Under the pieces are notes generated by a model that was given only the letters and a program-made list of their open reading frames with translations, had not been told where the DNA came from and ran no database searches. 64,000 nt of DNA, from contig CAYQUO010000017.1 of assembly GCA_964420835.1 (NCBI GenBank), positions 8,276 through 72,275 on the forward strand, in the 5' to 3' direction. The translations under genes and the position numbers were made by a program. Within the stretch, counting starts at the first letter, position 1. Every line of letters begins with the position of its first letter. Shown in pieces: positions 1 to 8,904 of the stretch. Source of the DNA: CAYQUO01 sp964420835. Lineage in GTDB: Bacteria; Chloroflexota; Anaerolineae; Anaerolineales; Anaerolineaceae.

Positions 1-2
1 GA

Positions 3-407
3 AGCTGGCAATCTGCATCGAATCCTGTTCTAAGGGATGTTCACGAATACATCCTTGTTTTTTCCAAAGGATCATTTTCACGAAAAAGGCTGGAAGGAAA
101 AGAAAATACAATAACCAAAGAACAGTTCATGGAATGGACTAAATCCATCTGGACAATGAATCCGGAATCAGCAAGAAAAGTTGGCCACCCTGCACCTTTT
201 CCAGTGGAATTGCCCTACCGGCTCATCCAGCTCTTTACTTTTAGCAACGACATCATCCTTGACCCCTTCATGGGAAGCGGATCAACAGCCATCGCTGCTT
301 TAAAATCCAATCGAAATTACCTTGGATATGATAATGACCCTCACTATATAAAACTTGCTGAAGAAAGAATTGAACCTTATCGTCTGCAGTTGAAATTGGA
401 TATTTAA
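3..407 (+). CDS. DNA methyltransferase (N4-cytosine/N6-adenine type), 3' part
   Basis: The reading frame is open from the left edge of the window, so the 5' part of the gene lies outside. The visible 134 residues match the C-terminal half of the N6_N4_Mtase family. They contain the SAM-binding motif DPFMGSGST near residue 81 and the adjoining GYDNDPHY strand, and the segment NPVLRDVHEYILVFSKG near the N-terminal edge is typical of beta-class enzymes. The first internal ATG (129) would split this conserved region, so it is not the start. The protein probably methylates DNA as part of a restriction-modification system or as an orphan enzyme. No restriction gene is visible downstream. Confidence 0.85.
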   Translation, partial: SWQSASNPVLRDVHEYILVFSKGSFSRKRLEGKENTITKEQFMEWTKSIWTMNPESARKVGHPAPFPVELPYRLIQLFTFSNDIILDPFMGSGSTAIAALKSNRNYLGYDNDPHYIKLAEERIEPYRLQLKLDI

Positions 408-837
408 AGTGGGGTGTGCCCTCGAATAAGGCCAAAGGGATGCGCGCCACCCATGCCATCCCCATCTCCGCCCAAAAGGCCCTTATCCCCACCCTTCCCC
501 AATCTCTCCGGAAATACCGCTTCCTCTTTTATCTAAAGGGCGCTTTCTAGCAGGCTTACTGCAGCCTGCCGAAAACACCCGACCCCGCCCATCACGAATA
601 ATGGTATCTCGCCAGTAAAAAATCGACCTGGTCTTCACGGACCAGGGCAACGATCCGGTGCTCCTGCGTCAACCTCCTTGACCAGGCTCGCTTTACTCCG
701 CTCGAAATGCGCCGACTCCACCGGAAAACTGGAAATGATTGCCCCCATCCAACTGGAGATCGATATCCACCGGCGTTACTTTGGTTATTACGGCTGCGGC
801 TTCTACATGCCCAGCAAGCCCTGGCCTCTGATTCAGC

Positions 838-884
838 AACCCCCTGCCTCGGGAGTAATCACTTTCGAGGCCAGGGGGTTATTT
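838..884 (+). terminator. Terminator-like hairpin
   Basis: AACCCCCTGCCTCG (838-851) pairs with CGAGG-C-CAGGGGGTT (866-880), with a single bulged C and a 14-nt loop. ATTTCCTT follows on the plus strand. The stem is strong but the T-run is weak. It could insulate the MNT/HEPN pair from upstream transcription. Confidence 0.5.
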
Positions 885-968
885 CCTTCATCCGGACGCG
901 TGATATCCCTTCCGGTGAAGAGGCTCTTTCTGAGGCACAAGCCGTAATTGGCGAACATCTCCATGGGT

Positions 969-997
969 TTGCCTCCAATCTGAATTTCCTGTATACT
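969..997 (+). promoter_or_regulatory. Promoter of the MNT/HEPN pair
   Basis: TTGCCT (969-974) and TATACT (992-997) are separated by 17 bp. The ATG at 1009 is only 11 bases beyond the -10 box, so the mRNA would be leaderless or nearly so. No Shine-Dalgarno sequence is visible, which fits. Confidence 0.5.
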
Positions 998-1008
998 AAT
1001 TCATAATC

Positions 1009-1371
1009 ATGGATAACACCTTGCAGGTGCCAGCCATTGATGTTCGCACGAGCATCCCTGCCACCGTGATCTCGTCTCTGGCAGAGCGCATTGCCGAACG
1101 CTTCAAACCGCAGAAGATCATCCTGTTCGGCTCCTATGCCCATGGTTCGGTCACCGCAGAAAGCGACATCGACCTGCTGGTCATCATGGATACACCATTG
1201 CGCGCCCGTCAGCAGGCTGTGCAGATTCGCCAGTACCTCGACCCGCTCTTTGGGGTCGATCTCTTGGTCTACACCCCTGAGGAGATTTCCCGGCGCTTGG
1301 CCTGGGGGGATTCCTTCCTGCAGGAAGCCCTTTCCCATGGAAAATTGCTTTATGAATCCTCTTACCCTTGA
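1009..1371 (+). CDS. MNT-type nucleotidyltransferase
   Basis: A 120-residue protein of the minimal nucleotidyltransferase (MNT, NTP_transf_2) family. Residues 43-57 contain the signature FGSYAHG followed by ESDIDLL, i.e. the GS motif and the DxD metal-binding pair. MNT proteins typically pair with HEPN proteins as toxin-antitoxin modules, where the MNT can inactivate the HEPN partner by adding nucleotides. The HEPN gene follows with a 20-bp overlap, which supports co-translation. The catalytic motif looks intact. Confidence 0.88.
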   Translation: MDNTLQVPAIDVRTSIPATVISSLAERIAERFKPQKIILFGSYAHGSVTAESDIDLLVIMDTPLRARQQAVQIRQYLDPLFGVDLLVYTPEEISRRLAWGDSFLQEALSHGKLLYESSYP

Positions 1372-1753
1372 ATGGATTGAAAAAGCCGAGGGGGATTTCA
1401 CGACCTCCGGCAGGGAAGTGAGAGCCCGCCTCCATCCAAATTATGACGCTGCTTGTTTTCACGCTCAGCAGGCTGCTGAAAAATACCTGAAGGCTTTCCT
1501 GCAGGAAAAGGGCCATAACATCCCCAGGACCCACAGCCTGCTCGAACTGCTGGCCTTGTGCCTGCGTATCAACCCGGCTTTTCAACTCATCCGTGCCGAT
1601 CTGAACACCTTGGAAGGCTATGCCACCGCCTTCCGCTACCCGGGCCAATCCGCCGACAGGGCGGAGGCGCTTGCCGCCCATCGGAACGTATCAACGGTCC
1701 GCAGGCAGGTCCGGGAATTTCTCGGCTTGGACCGTAACAACACCAATCGATGA
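1352..1753 (+). CDS. HEPN domain protein
   Basis: A 133-residue all-helical protein. The motif HAQQAAEKYLKAFLQEKG, near residues 30-47, is the hallmark of the HEPN family (PF05168). The ATG at 1352 was chosen because it gives the normal HEPN N-terminus (MNPLTLEWIEKAEGDF) and overlaps the MNT gene end by 20 bp. The same frame stays open upstream but reads through the MNT gene out of frame. Many HEPN partners of MNT proteins are RNases using an R-x4-6-H motif. A candidate is RAEALAAH near the C-terminus, but I cannot confirm it by alignment. Confidence 0.85.
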   Translation: MNPLTLEWIEKAEGDFTTSGREVRARLHPNYDAACFHAQQAAEKYLKAFLQEKGHNIPRTHSLLELLALCLRINPAFQLIRADLNTLEGYATAFRYPGQSADRAEALAAHRNVSTVRRQVREFLGLDRNNTNR

Positions 1754-1839
1754 AATTCAGGATCGCTTTGCCGGGCTGAAGTTGCTTTTTTTCCTGCGCA
1801 CCCACCGGCATGGCTAAATCCCCCGTCGTCCGCCGCCCT

Positions 1840-3534
1840 TCATCCCCTGAGGAATTTCCACAGGAAGTTTTCCCCGGAGTGAACCCGCAGCAGCGTCGTT
1901 AAAACCAGTGGCAGGCTGGCTGCTCCCGGGTAAACCAGGTAACGCGGTTCCCACTGCGGGTGGAACTTTTCCTTGAACGCGTGCAGCCCCTTAAAGTTGT
2001 AAAAACGGGAAACATACTCGGAAATGGTGTGCAAAGCCTTCTCAACGCGCGGGTCCTCCGGTTTCTCACCCACCCCCACAATGGCGCTCAGCCCCAGGCT
2101 GAACGTATCGCGGCCGTTCTCCCTGGCCCACTGCAGCATCCTGGCGAAGAGGAACTCCATCGTCCCGTGTTCCACCTGCTGGTAATGGCGCATCAGGTCA
2201 ATGGTCATCTCGTTCTTTTGGTATTCGGGCACCAGGTTGGCAAAGGCGGTCGGTTTGCCGTCCGCGGCGTGCACCACGATCGCCGGTCCGTTGCGGATGT
2301 AACGGTCGTTAAACCAGCCGTTGGAAAAGCGCATTTCCCCCCCATGCCTGATCGCCAGCCAGGCGTTGCTGATCTCGTGCAGGGAATACAGCAGGTCATC
2401 CTCCAGGGGCGGCTGGTGCACAATCGCCTGGTAGCCTTGTTTTTCCATCCGGTTCACGGCATAGCGCAGCCCTTTGTTCTCGCTCCCTTCCAGGGTGAAA
2501 CCCTCCAGGTGCACGATGGCTTCATACCCGATGCACACCGTGTCAAAGCCGGCTGCCCGGTAGGCTTCCAGGTGGTCCGGCAGGGTGGACACATAGGCAG
2601 GTATCCAGTCGTTCCTGGAACAGTGTTGACGGAATAGGCGGATGGCTTCCGCCACCTGGTCCGGCGGCCCGATCGGGTCACCCAGGACCATGGCGCCGCG
2701 CTGGCTCACGGCGTAGGCTGTCACGGTATCCGTCGGCCCGAAAAAATAAGCCTTGTCCTCGAACAAGGTGGCCCTGGCCAGGGCTGTGCGGCCGTAATGG
2801 CCCACAATCGTTTCCGCCCGTTCCCATTCTGCAGAGGTGGCGGGCAGCCGCACCAGCACCGGCCGGATCAGCATCAGCAGGGCGAATCCCACCGTCCCCA
2901 GGCCGATCACATAGATCGAATCGGCAAAGTATCTCCCGAACCGGGTCATTGGCTCCAGCCCGGGGTTATAGTACATCGTGAACATTACCACGGTCTGGCG
3001 GACCGCATCCGCAAGGCTGAAGGCAACCTTGAAGTGCCTGTCCAGCAGGTAAAACCCCGCTGTTCCGTAAACCAGTGTAAAGGCAAAGGCCAGGGCCAGG
3101 ACGGTCAAACCCTGTTGCAGGGATGGCCGGTCCGTGGTGGCAAAAAAACTGCGGTGCAGCACCAGCAGCAGTACCAGCAGGCCCAGGCCCAGGCTGGCTT
3201 CCTCCACATCCAGGCCCTTCAACAGGTGGGAGGGTATGCTTACGGCCAGCAGGAGGATCGTCAGCGCCCACGCGGTGCGTTTGCGCCTTGCCAGGCTGCC
3301 GGCAAGCAGCAGCAGGGCGAACCCGGCCAGCGCCGAGGTGATGCGGCTCCCGTGCCGCACTTCCAGCGGCAAGACCGCTTCGATCACAGCCAGCCGGGAG
3401 TGCAATGCCGGCTGGACGGCTGAGGTCAGGTTGACAATCCCCATCAACCCGGTCAGCAGGGCGGATATTCGCACCCCCCAGGCTTCCCACCGGATGGTTT
3501 TTTTCCTTTTTTCCTTGCTCTCCATGTTTCCCAT
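1840..3534 (-). CDS. MprF-like membrane protein with DUF2156 (lysyltransferase-type) domain
   Basis: 564 residues. The first 230 or so contain about six hydrophobic segments. The rest is a DUF2156/GNAT-like domain as in the C-terminal half of phosphatidylglycerol lysyltransferases (MprF), recognisable from YAVSQRGAMVLGDPIG, RYAVNRMEK and the C-terminal FYNFKGLHAFKEKFHPQWEPRY (split here by family convention). Such proteins transfer an aminoacyl group to membrane lipid, changing surface charge. The N-terminal membrane part is shorter than in full MprF, so a flippase function is doubtful. It lies 15 bp after the ribonuclease gene on the same strand and is probably co-transcribed. Confidence 0.8.
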   Translation of the reverse strand: MGNMESKEKRKKTIRWEAWGVRISALLTGLMGIVNLTSAVQPALHSRLAVIEAVLPLEVRHGSRITSALAGFALLLLAGSLARRKRTAWALTILLLAVSIPSHLLKGLDVEEASLGLGLLVLLLVLHRSFFATTDRPSLQQGLTVLALAFAFTLVYGTAGFYLLDRHFKVAFSLADAVRQTVVMFTMYYNPGLEPMTRFGRYFADSIYVIGLGTVGFALLMLIRPVLVRLPATSAEWERAETIVGHYGRTALARATLFEDKAYFFGPTDTVTAYAVSQRGAMVLGDPIGPPDQVAEAIRLFRQHCSRNDWIPAYVSTLPDHLEAYRAAGFDTVCIGYEAIVHLEGFTLEGSENKGLRYAVNRMEKQGYQAIVHQPPLEDDLLYSLHEISNAWLAIRHGGEMRFSNGWFNDRYIRNGPAIVVHAADGKPTAFANLVPEYQKNEMTIDLMRHYQQVEHGTMEFLFARMLQWARENGRDTFSLGLSAIVGVGEKPEDPRVEKALHTISEYVSRFYNFKGLHAFKEKFHPQWEPRYLVYPGAASLPLVLTTLLRVHSGENFLWKFLRG

Positions 3535-3549
3535 GCCAGGGTCTCCCGG

Positions 3550-5022
3550 TCATCTCACCCGTTTGAAGTCGATGAACCCCTTCTCAACATCCACGTGAAC
3601 CAGTTTAAGGCTTACCCGGTGGCCCACGTCAAGGTGTTCAAACCCCTCCACAACCTTTCCCTCCACTGGGAACTTCAGCAGTCGTGCCCAGGTGCCCTTG
3701 GCGGCTGCTCCGGTAATGATGCCATCAAAACGCTCCCCGATGCGGGGCTCAAGGAACAGCGCCGCCGCGGATTTGTGCAACTGGCGCTCCACCTTGTCGG
3801 CTGCGTCTTCAGCCAGCGTGCAATGCCTGGCCAGGTTGCTCAACTCGTCTTCGCCGTAGGGCGAGGGCATTCCGGCCAATGCGGCTTTGATGATCCTCTG
3901 CGTAACCAGGTCGGAGAACCGCCGGTTGGGGGCGGTGGAATGGGCGTAGTCCTTCACCGCCAAGCCAAAATGCCCGGGGGTACGATCCCCCGGCACATCG
4001 GCAACATATTCCCCTGCGCCCAGCAGTTTGATCACCGTCAGGGAAAGGTCGGGGAACCGCAACGGGTCCTCCTTCTTTTGCTCCACCAGGAATTTCTCCA
4101 GCGCCCTGGAATCGGGGTTTCCCGGCAGTTCGAAACCGTGTTCTGCCGCCACCTCAACAATCCGCTCCCAGCGTTTGGGTGTCCTCACCACCCGCCGGAT
4201 GGAAGGGTATCGTTTCTCCTCCAGGTGCCGTGCCACCACCCGGTTGGCGGCGATCATAAAATCCTCGATAATCTCCTTGGCGCGGTTTCTCTCCTCCACC
4301 TCCAACCCCAGCACCTGGTCATCCTCGAAGACCGGCCGGGCCTGGATCGTCTCAAGGCTGAGGGCACCGTGGATGTGCCGCAGGTGCTTCATGCGCTGGG
4401 CAACCTGGTCCTGCAGGCGCAGGTTGTCCGCCAGTCCTTCTACCCGGGCCATGGGCTCTGGCATGCTGCCGCTTCCCTCCAGCCAGGCTGCCACACTGGG
4501 GTATGCCAGTTGGGCCTGGTTGTGCACCATCCCCCGGTAAATATCCGATCCCTGCAATGACCCGTCCGCCCCAATGACCATGTCGATGATAAAGGCCAGG
4601 CGGTCCTCTCCCGGGTTCAACGAGGTCAAGCCGGTGGAAAGTTTCTCCGGCAGCATGGGGAAGATCTGCGCCGGCGTGTAGACCGAGGTCGTGTTGTGGC
4701 GGGCGTGTTCGTCAATGGGGGTGTCCCTGCCTGCCAGGGAGTCCACGTCAGCCACCGCCACCAGGATGTTCACCCTCCCATCATCCTGCTCCCGGGCGAC
4801 CGTCAACTGGTCCAGGTCCTTCGAATCGTCGTTGTCGATGGAGCACCACAACAGGCCCCTCAGGTCGCGGGCTTTACCATCCTCATCCCTTGCCGGCTCC
4901 TGCAGCCCTTCAAGTTGCTGCAGTGCCTGGGTCGAAAAATCGGGCAGCAGGCCCCGGTCCAGCATTGCCTGGCGGGCAATGCGGATCAAGAGTTCTCGGT
5001 GTTTCTGGGTGGATCTGTTCAT
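3550..5022 (-). CDS. RNB-domain ribonuclease (RNase II/R family)
   Basis: 490 residues. The RNB catalytic domain begins near residue 50. CSIDNDDSKDLDQ supplies the cluster of acidic residues that binds Mg2+, and YTPAQIFPMLPEKLSTGLTS is typical of the family. The final 65 residues (IGERFDGIITGAAAKGTWARL onward) look like an OB/S1-type fold. The N-terminal cold-shock domains of RNase R (about 800 residues) are absent, so this is one of the short RNB enzymes. It is expected to degrade RNA 3' to 5' in the cytoplasm. Confidence 0.85.
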   Translation of the reverse strand: MNRSTQKHRELLIRIARQAMLDRGLLPDFSTQALQQLEGLQEPARDEDGKARDLRGLLWCSIDNDDSKDLDQLTVAREQDDGRVNILVAVADVDSLAGRDTPIDEHARHNTTSVYTPAQIFPMLPEKLSTGLTSLNPGEDRLAFIIDMVIGADGSLQGSDIYRGMVHNQAQLAYPSVAAWLEGSGSMPEPMARVEGLADNLRLQDQVAQRMKHLRHIHGALSLETIQARPVFEDDQVLGLEVEERNRAKEIIEDFMIAANRVVARHLEEKRYPSIRRVVRTPKRWERIVEVAAEHGFELPGNPDSRALEKFLVEQKKEDPLRFPDLSLTVIKLLGAGEYVADVPGDRTPGHFGLAVKDYAHSTAPNRRFSDLVTQRIIKAALAGMPSPYGEDELSNLARHCTLAEDAADKVERQLHKSAAALFLEPRIGERFDGIITGAAAKGTWARLLKFPVEGKVVEGFEHLDVGHRVSLKLVHVDVEKGFIDFKRVR

Positions 5023-5052
5023 GGTGAATGGGAACCTTTTCTGTGGTCGTTT

Positions 5053-7680
5053 TTACACCGGTTGGTGACCTTTCAGCCCTCCGGTGTGATCGTTTTTTCC
5101 TGCGGCATTTAATCTTTGGTAGAACCAGCGCTTGGTCAATTCGGCTGAGAAGAAGTATGCCGCCACAATGCACAGGATGAGCACCAATGCCCCCGGGCTT
5201 AAGGGTTTGAATCCCAGGATTCCTGCCAGCGGGGAAAAAGGCAGCAGCAGGGCGGTCAGCCCCACCACCCCCGTCAAAAGCAGCATGACCCGGCTGGGAC
5301 GGCTTTTGTTGAAGGGCATCTGCGTGCGCACGGCAAAGACCACCAGCGAGGCTGACAGAACGGATTCAATGAACCAGCCGGTATGGAAGGTTGCCGCTTT
5401 GGCTCCCAATCCCCACAGCAGCAGGGCAAAGGTGGCAAAATCGAACAGCGAACTCAACGGCCCAAAGATCAGCATGAAGCGCCGGATGAAGTTCATATCC
5501 CAGCGCCGCGGCCTCTGGATGAAGTCCTCGTCCACCCGGTCGCCGGCAATGGCCATCTCCGGCAGGTCGGTCAGGAAGTTGATCAACAGGATCTGCTTGG
5601 GAAGCATCGGCAGGAATGGCAGGAAGAGGGAAGCCCCCGCCACGCTGAACATGTTGCCAAAATTGGCGCTGGTGGCCATGAAGATGTATTTCAGGGTGTT
5701 GGCAAACGTTCGTCTTCCCTGCAGGATTCCCTGCTCGAGGACGTTCAGGTCCTGCCTTAGTAGGACAAAATCAGCCGCATCCTTGGCAACATCCACCGCG
5801 TTCTCCACCGATATGCCCACGTCGGCATCGTGCAGGGAGGGTGCGTCGTTGATGCCATCACCCATGTAGCCCACCACGTGCCCGGTCTTTTTCAGCGCCA
5901 GGATGATGCGCTCCTTCTGGTTGGGGTCCACTTCGGCGAAGATGTCGGTCCGTTCTGCCGCGTGCCAAAGGGCCTCGTCCCGCAGGTTGTCCAGGGCTGA
6001 ACCCGTAAGGATGGTTGGCTCCTCCAGGCCGATTGCCCTGGCTGTATGGTCCGCCACCAGCCGGTTGTCGCCGGTGATGATCTTCAACTGCACCCCCAGC
6101 GCCTTCAGCCGGGCGATCGTTTCATGAATTCCTTCCTTGGGCGGGTCGAAGAACAGCAGAAATCCGAGGAAGGTCATTTCCGCTTCGTCCTCCCGCTTGT
6201 AGAGCTCCTTCGCCCTCACTGCGGCCGCGGCCACCCCCAGCACCCGGTACCCCTGGCTGCTCCACCCGGCGTACCTGCTGTGCAGGTTTTCCCGGCAGGC
6301 AGCTGTACAGGGCTGCAACCTTCCTCCGGCATGGAGGCTGGTGCACACCTCGAGGATGTTCTCGAAGGCTCCTTTACAAATGAGCACCCGGTCTCCGGGG
6401 AATCCCTCCAGCGGTGCCTCTTTCCCATCCACCACCACCCCCAGGCGTTTGCGGACGAAGTCATAGGGGATCTCATCCACCTTGGCGTTGTCTGGCGCTT
6501 CATATGACCCCGCTTGCAGGATGGCAGCATCCAGGGGATTGGCCATGCCGGTCTGAAAGCGGGCGTTCAGCCAGGCCGCCCGCAAAACGGTGGCAGAATC
6601 TTCCCCTTCGGCATCGTAGGCCCCGTCCAGTTTCACCACTCCCAGCGTCAATGTGCCGGTCTTGTCGGTGCACAGGATGTCCATGCTGCCAAAATCCTCG
6701 ATCGAGACCAGCCGGCGCACGATGACCCCCTTTTCTGCCATCACCTGGGATCCCTTGGAGAGGTTGATGTTGATGATGGCCGGCAGCAACTGGGGCGTCA
6801 GTCCCACCGCCAGGGCGATGGAGAAGAGCAGGGAATCGATGACCGGCTTATGAAAAAGAACATTAACCGCGAAGATGGCCACCACCAGCACGAACATCAC
6901 CTCCGTCAGCAGGAAACCCAGGTGACGGATGCCGCGTTCGAACTCGGTCTCCGGCGGCCGCAGGGCCAGCCGGTCGGCGATCTGGCCAAAACTTGTACGC
7001 CTGCCCGTTTGCACGATCAACACCCGGGCCCTGCCGCTGCGCACGTTCGTGCCCATGAACACGCAATTGGTGCGTTCCGGAAGCCCTGCCGCTTCCGGAA
7101 CTGTCCCCGGCATCTTCTCCACCGGGAAGGTCTCTCCGGTCAGCACGGCCTGGTTGACGAAGAAATCCTTCGCTTCAAGCAGCAGGCCGTCGGCCGGCAC
7201 CAGGCTTCCCGCGGAGAGCAGCACAACATCGCCCGGGACGATTTGCTCCGTTGGAATGGACGTTTCTTTTCCATCCCTCAGCACGGTCGTCTTCAGGCTG
7301 ACCTGCTGGCGCAGTTTTTCAGCGGCATTGCTGGCGCTGTATTCCTGGCTGGTGCTCAGGGCGGCGCTGCCAAGGATGATGAGCAGGATGATCAGGGAAT
7401 CCGTCCAGTCTTTTACGACCGCCGAAATGATCGTCGCCGTCAGCAGGATGAGGACAATGGGGCTCTTGAACTGGTTCAGGAACAACCCCCACAGGGTTGT
7501 CTTCTTCCGGGTGGTGATGGAATTGGGGCCGGCCTCTTCCAGTCGTCCGGTTGCCTCCGCACCGGTCAGCCCGGCAGGGCGGCTGGAAAGGGACTGGAAC
7601 AGGCTTTCGACCGGCTGGCTCCAGTAGGGGTGTTGCAGCGGGGTTGATCCTTTGGGTTTTCCCTGGGTTTTAGGTTTCAT
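5053..7680 (-). CDS. mgtA: Magnesium-translocating P-type ATPase
   Basis: 875 residues, the normal size of MgtA/MgtB (P3B) ATPases. In order it has the N-terminal actuator segment, TGET in the A domain (LTGETFPVEK), the phosphorylated aspartate in CTDKTGTLT, the hinge GDGINDAP, and C-terminal membrane helices. LPKQILLINFLTDLPEMAIA matches the conserved membrane core of MgtA. It should import Mg2+ using ATP. No M-box riboswitch is evident in the 330 bases upstream. It lies 30 bp before the RNB ribonuclease gene on the same strand. Confidence 0.92.
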   Translation of the reverse strand: MKPKTQGKPKGSTPLQHPYWSQPVESLFQSLSSRPAGLTGAEATGRLEEAGPNSITTRKKTTLWGLFLNQFKSPIVLILLTATIISAVVKDWTDSLIILLIILGSAALSTSQEYSASNAAEKLRQQVSLKTTVLRDGKETSIPTEQIVPGDVVLLSAGSLVPADGLLLEAKDFFVNQAVLTGETFPVEKMPGTVPEAAGLPERTNCVFMGTNVRSGRARVLIVQTGRRTSFGQIADRLALRPPETEFERGIRHLGFLLTEVMFVLVVAIFAVNVLFHKPVIDSLLFSIALAVGLTPQLLPAIININLSKGSQVMAEKGVIVRRLVSIEDFGSMDILCTDKTGTLTLGVVKLDGAYDAEGEDSATVLRAAWLNARFQTGMANPLDAAILQAGSYEAPDNAKVDEIPYDFVRKRLGVVVDGKEAPLEGFPGDRVLICKGAFENILEVCTSLHAGGRLQPCTAACRENLHSRYAGWSSQGYRVLGVAAAAVRAKELYKREDEAEMTFLGFLLFFDPPKEGIHETIARLKALGVQLKIITGDNRLVADHTARAIGLEEPTILTGSALDNLRDEALWHAAERTDIFAEVDPNQKERIILALKKTGHVVGYMGDGINDAPSLHDADVGISVENAVDVAKDAADFVLLRQDLNVLEQGILQGRRTFANTLKYIFMATSANFGNMFSVAGASLFLPFLPMLPKQILLINFLTDLPEMAIAGDRVDEDFIQRPRRWDMNFIRRFMLIFGPLSSLFDFATFALLLWGLGAKAATFHTGWFIESVLSASLVVFAVRTQMPFNKSRPSRVMLLLTGVVGLTALLLPFSPLAGILGFKPLSPGALVLILCIVAAYFFSAELTKRWFYQRLNAAGKNDHTGGLKGHQPV

Positions 7681-8012
7681 GGCTGCTCGAAATTCATCTG
7701 ATTATGACATGAATCCGTCCACTGCGCCATTCCCATCCACAGGGAAGATTAATTGCAGTTGCCTGGACATTGATCGCCTTCGCCCGCCAAACCAGGGTGC
7801 CGGGCATGCCATTCCGAAAACAACCCCCCGCCCACTTCCAATTCCTCCCGCACCCCACCCGCCAGCAGGTCGATGGATCGTTTGATCCTTGATTGGTCTG
7901 TTTTTCCCTGGGACAGGTTGGAAAAATGGGTATCGGCCGGCAACCGGGTCTGGCCTCGCCATGAATGGTTGTTACCGGCAGGCAGGGGTGAACTGCTTCT
8001 ACAGGCAAAGGC
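7681..8012. other. Intergenic stretch upstream of mgtA, nothing identified
   Basis: About 330 bases between two minus-strand genes. Open frames here are proline- and cysteine-rich shadows. I looked for the conserved core of an Mg2+-sensing M-box RNA on the minus strand and did not find it. No clear promoter or terminator was seen. Confidence 0.4.
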
Positions 8013-8666
8013 TCAGGTTTTGTGCAGGTCCCGGATGGCCTGCAGGCGCGCCTGTTTTATCTTTCTTCGCCGGATGGCGATGTAGACCAACGGCGAGAGC
8101 AGGATGCCCAACTGTAGCAGGGTTGTCACCACCAGCAGTTTTTCCTTGCCCGTTATGGCGTCCGGCAGGATGGCTATGGCCTCATGCCGGGCGGGATGGC
8201 GCAAGATGTAAATACCGGGTTCCCGCACGCTGAAGGTGTAAATCATCCGCCCGCGCACCAGCGCGGAATCAAAAGGGATCAGCCCCCTTTTTACGTAGTC
8301 AACTGCCAGTTTCCTGCCGCTGGCTTTCTCTTCCACTTTCAGCCATGGGTGTGTGTTCTGTTCGTACATGCCATCGGTCAACTGTAGCAGGTCCGCATCT
8401 CCCGTGTAGACGTCATATCGACCGGCTTCGAGGAATTCCAGGGTGGTTTGATGGCTGGCCAGGTCCAACCTCAGCACCTGGGCTGGTCCCACATCACGGA
8501 TTAACCCCAACTTCGCCGGCAGGAATAAGAATGGTGCCCCCAGGATCTTGACAACCTCCGGCAGGAGACAAAAAATCACCAGGAGGCCAACCGAGATCAG
8601 GATGCCTCCCAGGATTGCTCCACAGGATGGCTGCCGGTAGGAGGACGCACTGTTCATATTTATCAT
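8013..8666 (-). CDS. Uncharacterised membrane protein
   Basis: I do not recognise this family. From the ATG at 8666 the product is 217 residues, with one hydrophobic helix near residues 17-40 (GAILGGILISVGLLVIFCLL) and a second near the C-terminus (LLQLGILLSPLVYIAI) followed by a basic tail. The roughly 120 residues between them look like an extracytoplasmic beta-rich domain (DVYTGDADLL, PGIYILRHPARHEAIAILPD). The frame is open upstream to 8879, but that extension lacks structure and runs into the glgP promoter region. An ATG at 8657 is also possible. Confidence 0.6.
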   Translation of the reverse strand: MINMNSASSYRQPSCGAILGGILISVGLLVIFCLLPEVVKILGAPFLFLPAKLGLIRDVGPAQVLRLDLASHQTTLEFLEAGRYDVYTGDADLLQLTDGMYEQNTHPWLKVEEKASGRKLAVDYVKRGLIPFDSALVRGRMIYTFSVREPGIYILRHPARHEAIAILPDAITGKEKLLVVTTLLQLGILLSPLVYIAIRRRKIKQARLQAIRDLHKT

Positions 8667-8802
8667 TGTAGTGACACTTCGGCCGTATTTCAAGCGGCAT
8701 CTGTTGGTTCCCTGGATGGAAGATCCGTCTGCCGGTGAAAGCCCGGTTGGTGGACTGCTTATAATCATGACAGGATCGTTAAGCAACAAGGTTTGGCGGG
8801 TA

Positions 8803-8811
8803 TGGTATACT
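8803..8811 (+). promoter_or_regulatory. Extended -10 promoter for glgP
   Basis: TGGTATACT is an extended -10 element (TGn then TATACT). The hexamer 17 bp upstream (GCAACA) is a poor -35, as is common for extended -10 promoters. It lies about 95 bases before the glgP start. Confidence 0.45.
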
Positions 8812-8904
8812 CTCTGGTTTGGGTTTTTCTGGTTGGAACGCCCACTTAAGGCAAACCAGGCAGGATCATCCCGGCACATGATCTATGGACGAAGGAAGTA
8901 AAGC

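Larger units (their letters stand above)
408..1008. other. Intergenic stretch with hairpins, no supported gene
   Basis: About 600 bases without a convincing gene. Short open frames exist on both strands, but their products are low-complexity and interrupted, with no motif I recognise. The stretch holds a 7-bp hairpin at 627-646 (CCTGGTC, 6-nt loop, GACCAGG), a longer terminator-like hairpin at 838-880, and a promoter just before 1009. It may be decayed coding sequence between the methyltransferase and the MNT/HEPN pair. Confidence 0.5.

Noticed and set aside
678..947. Plus-strand open frame of 89 codons
   Set aside because: Overlaps the terminator-like hairpin, has no ribosome site, and the product shows no domain.
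7681..8012. Possible Mg2+ riboswitch upstream of mgtA
   Set aside because: The conserved M-box core was not found on the minus strand.
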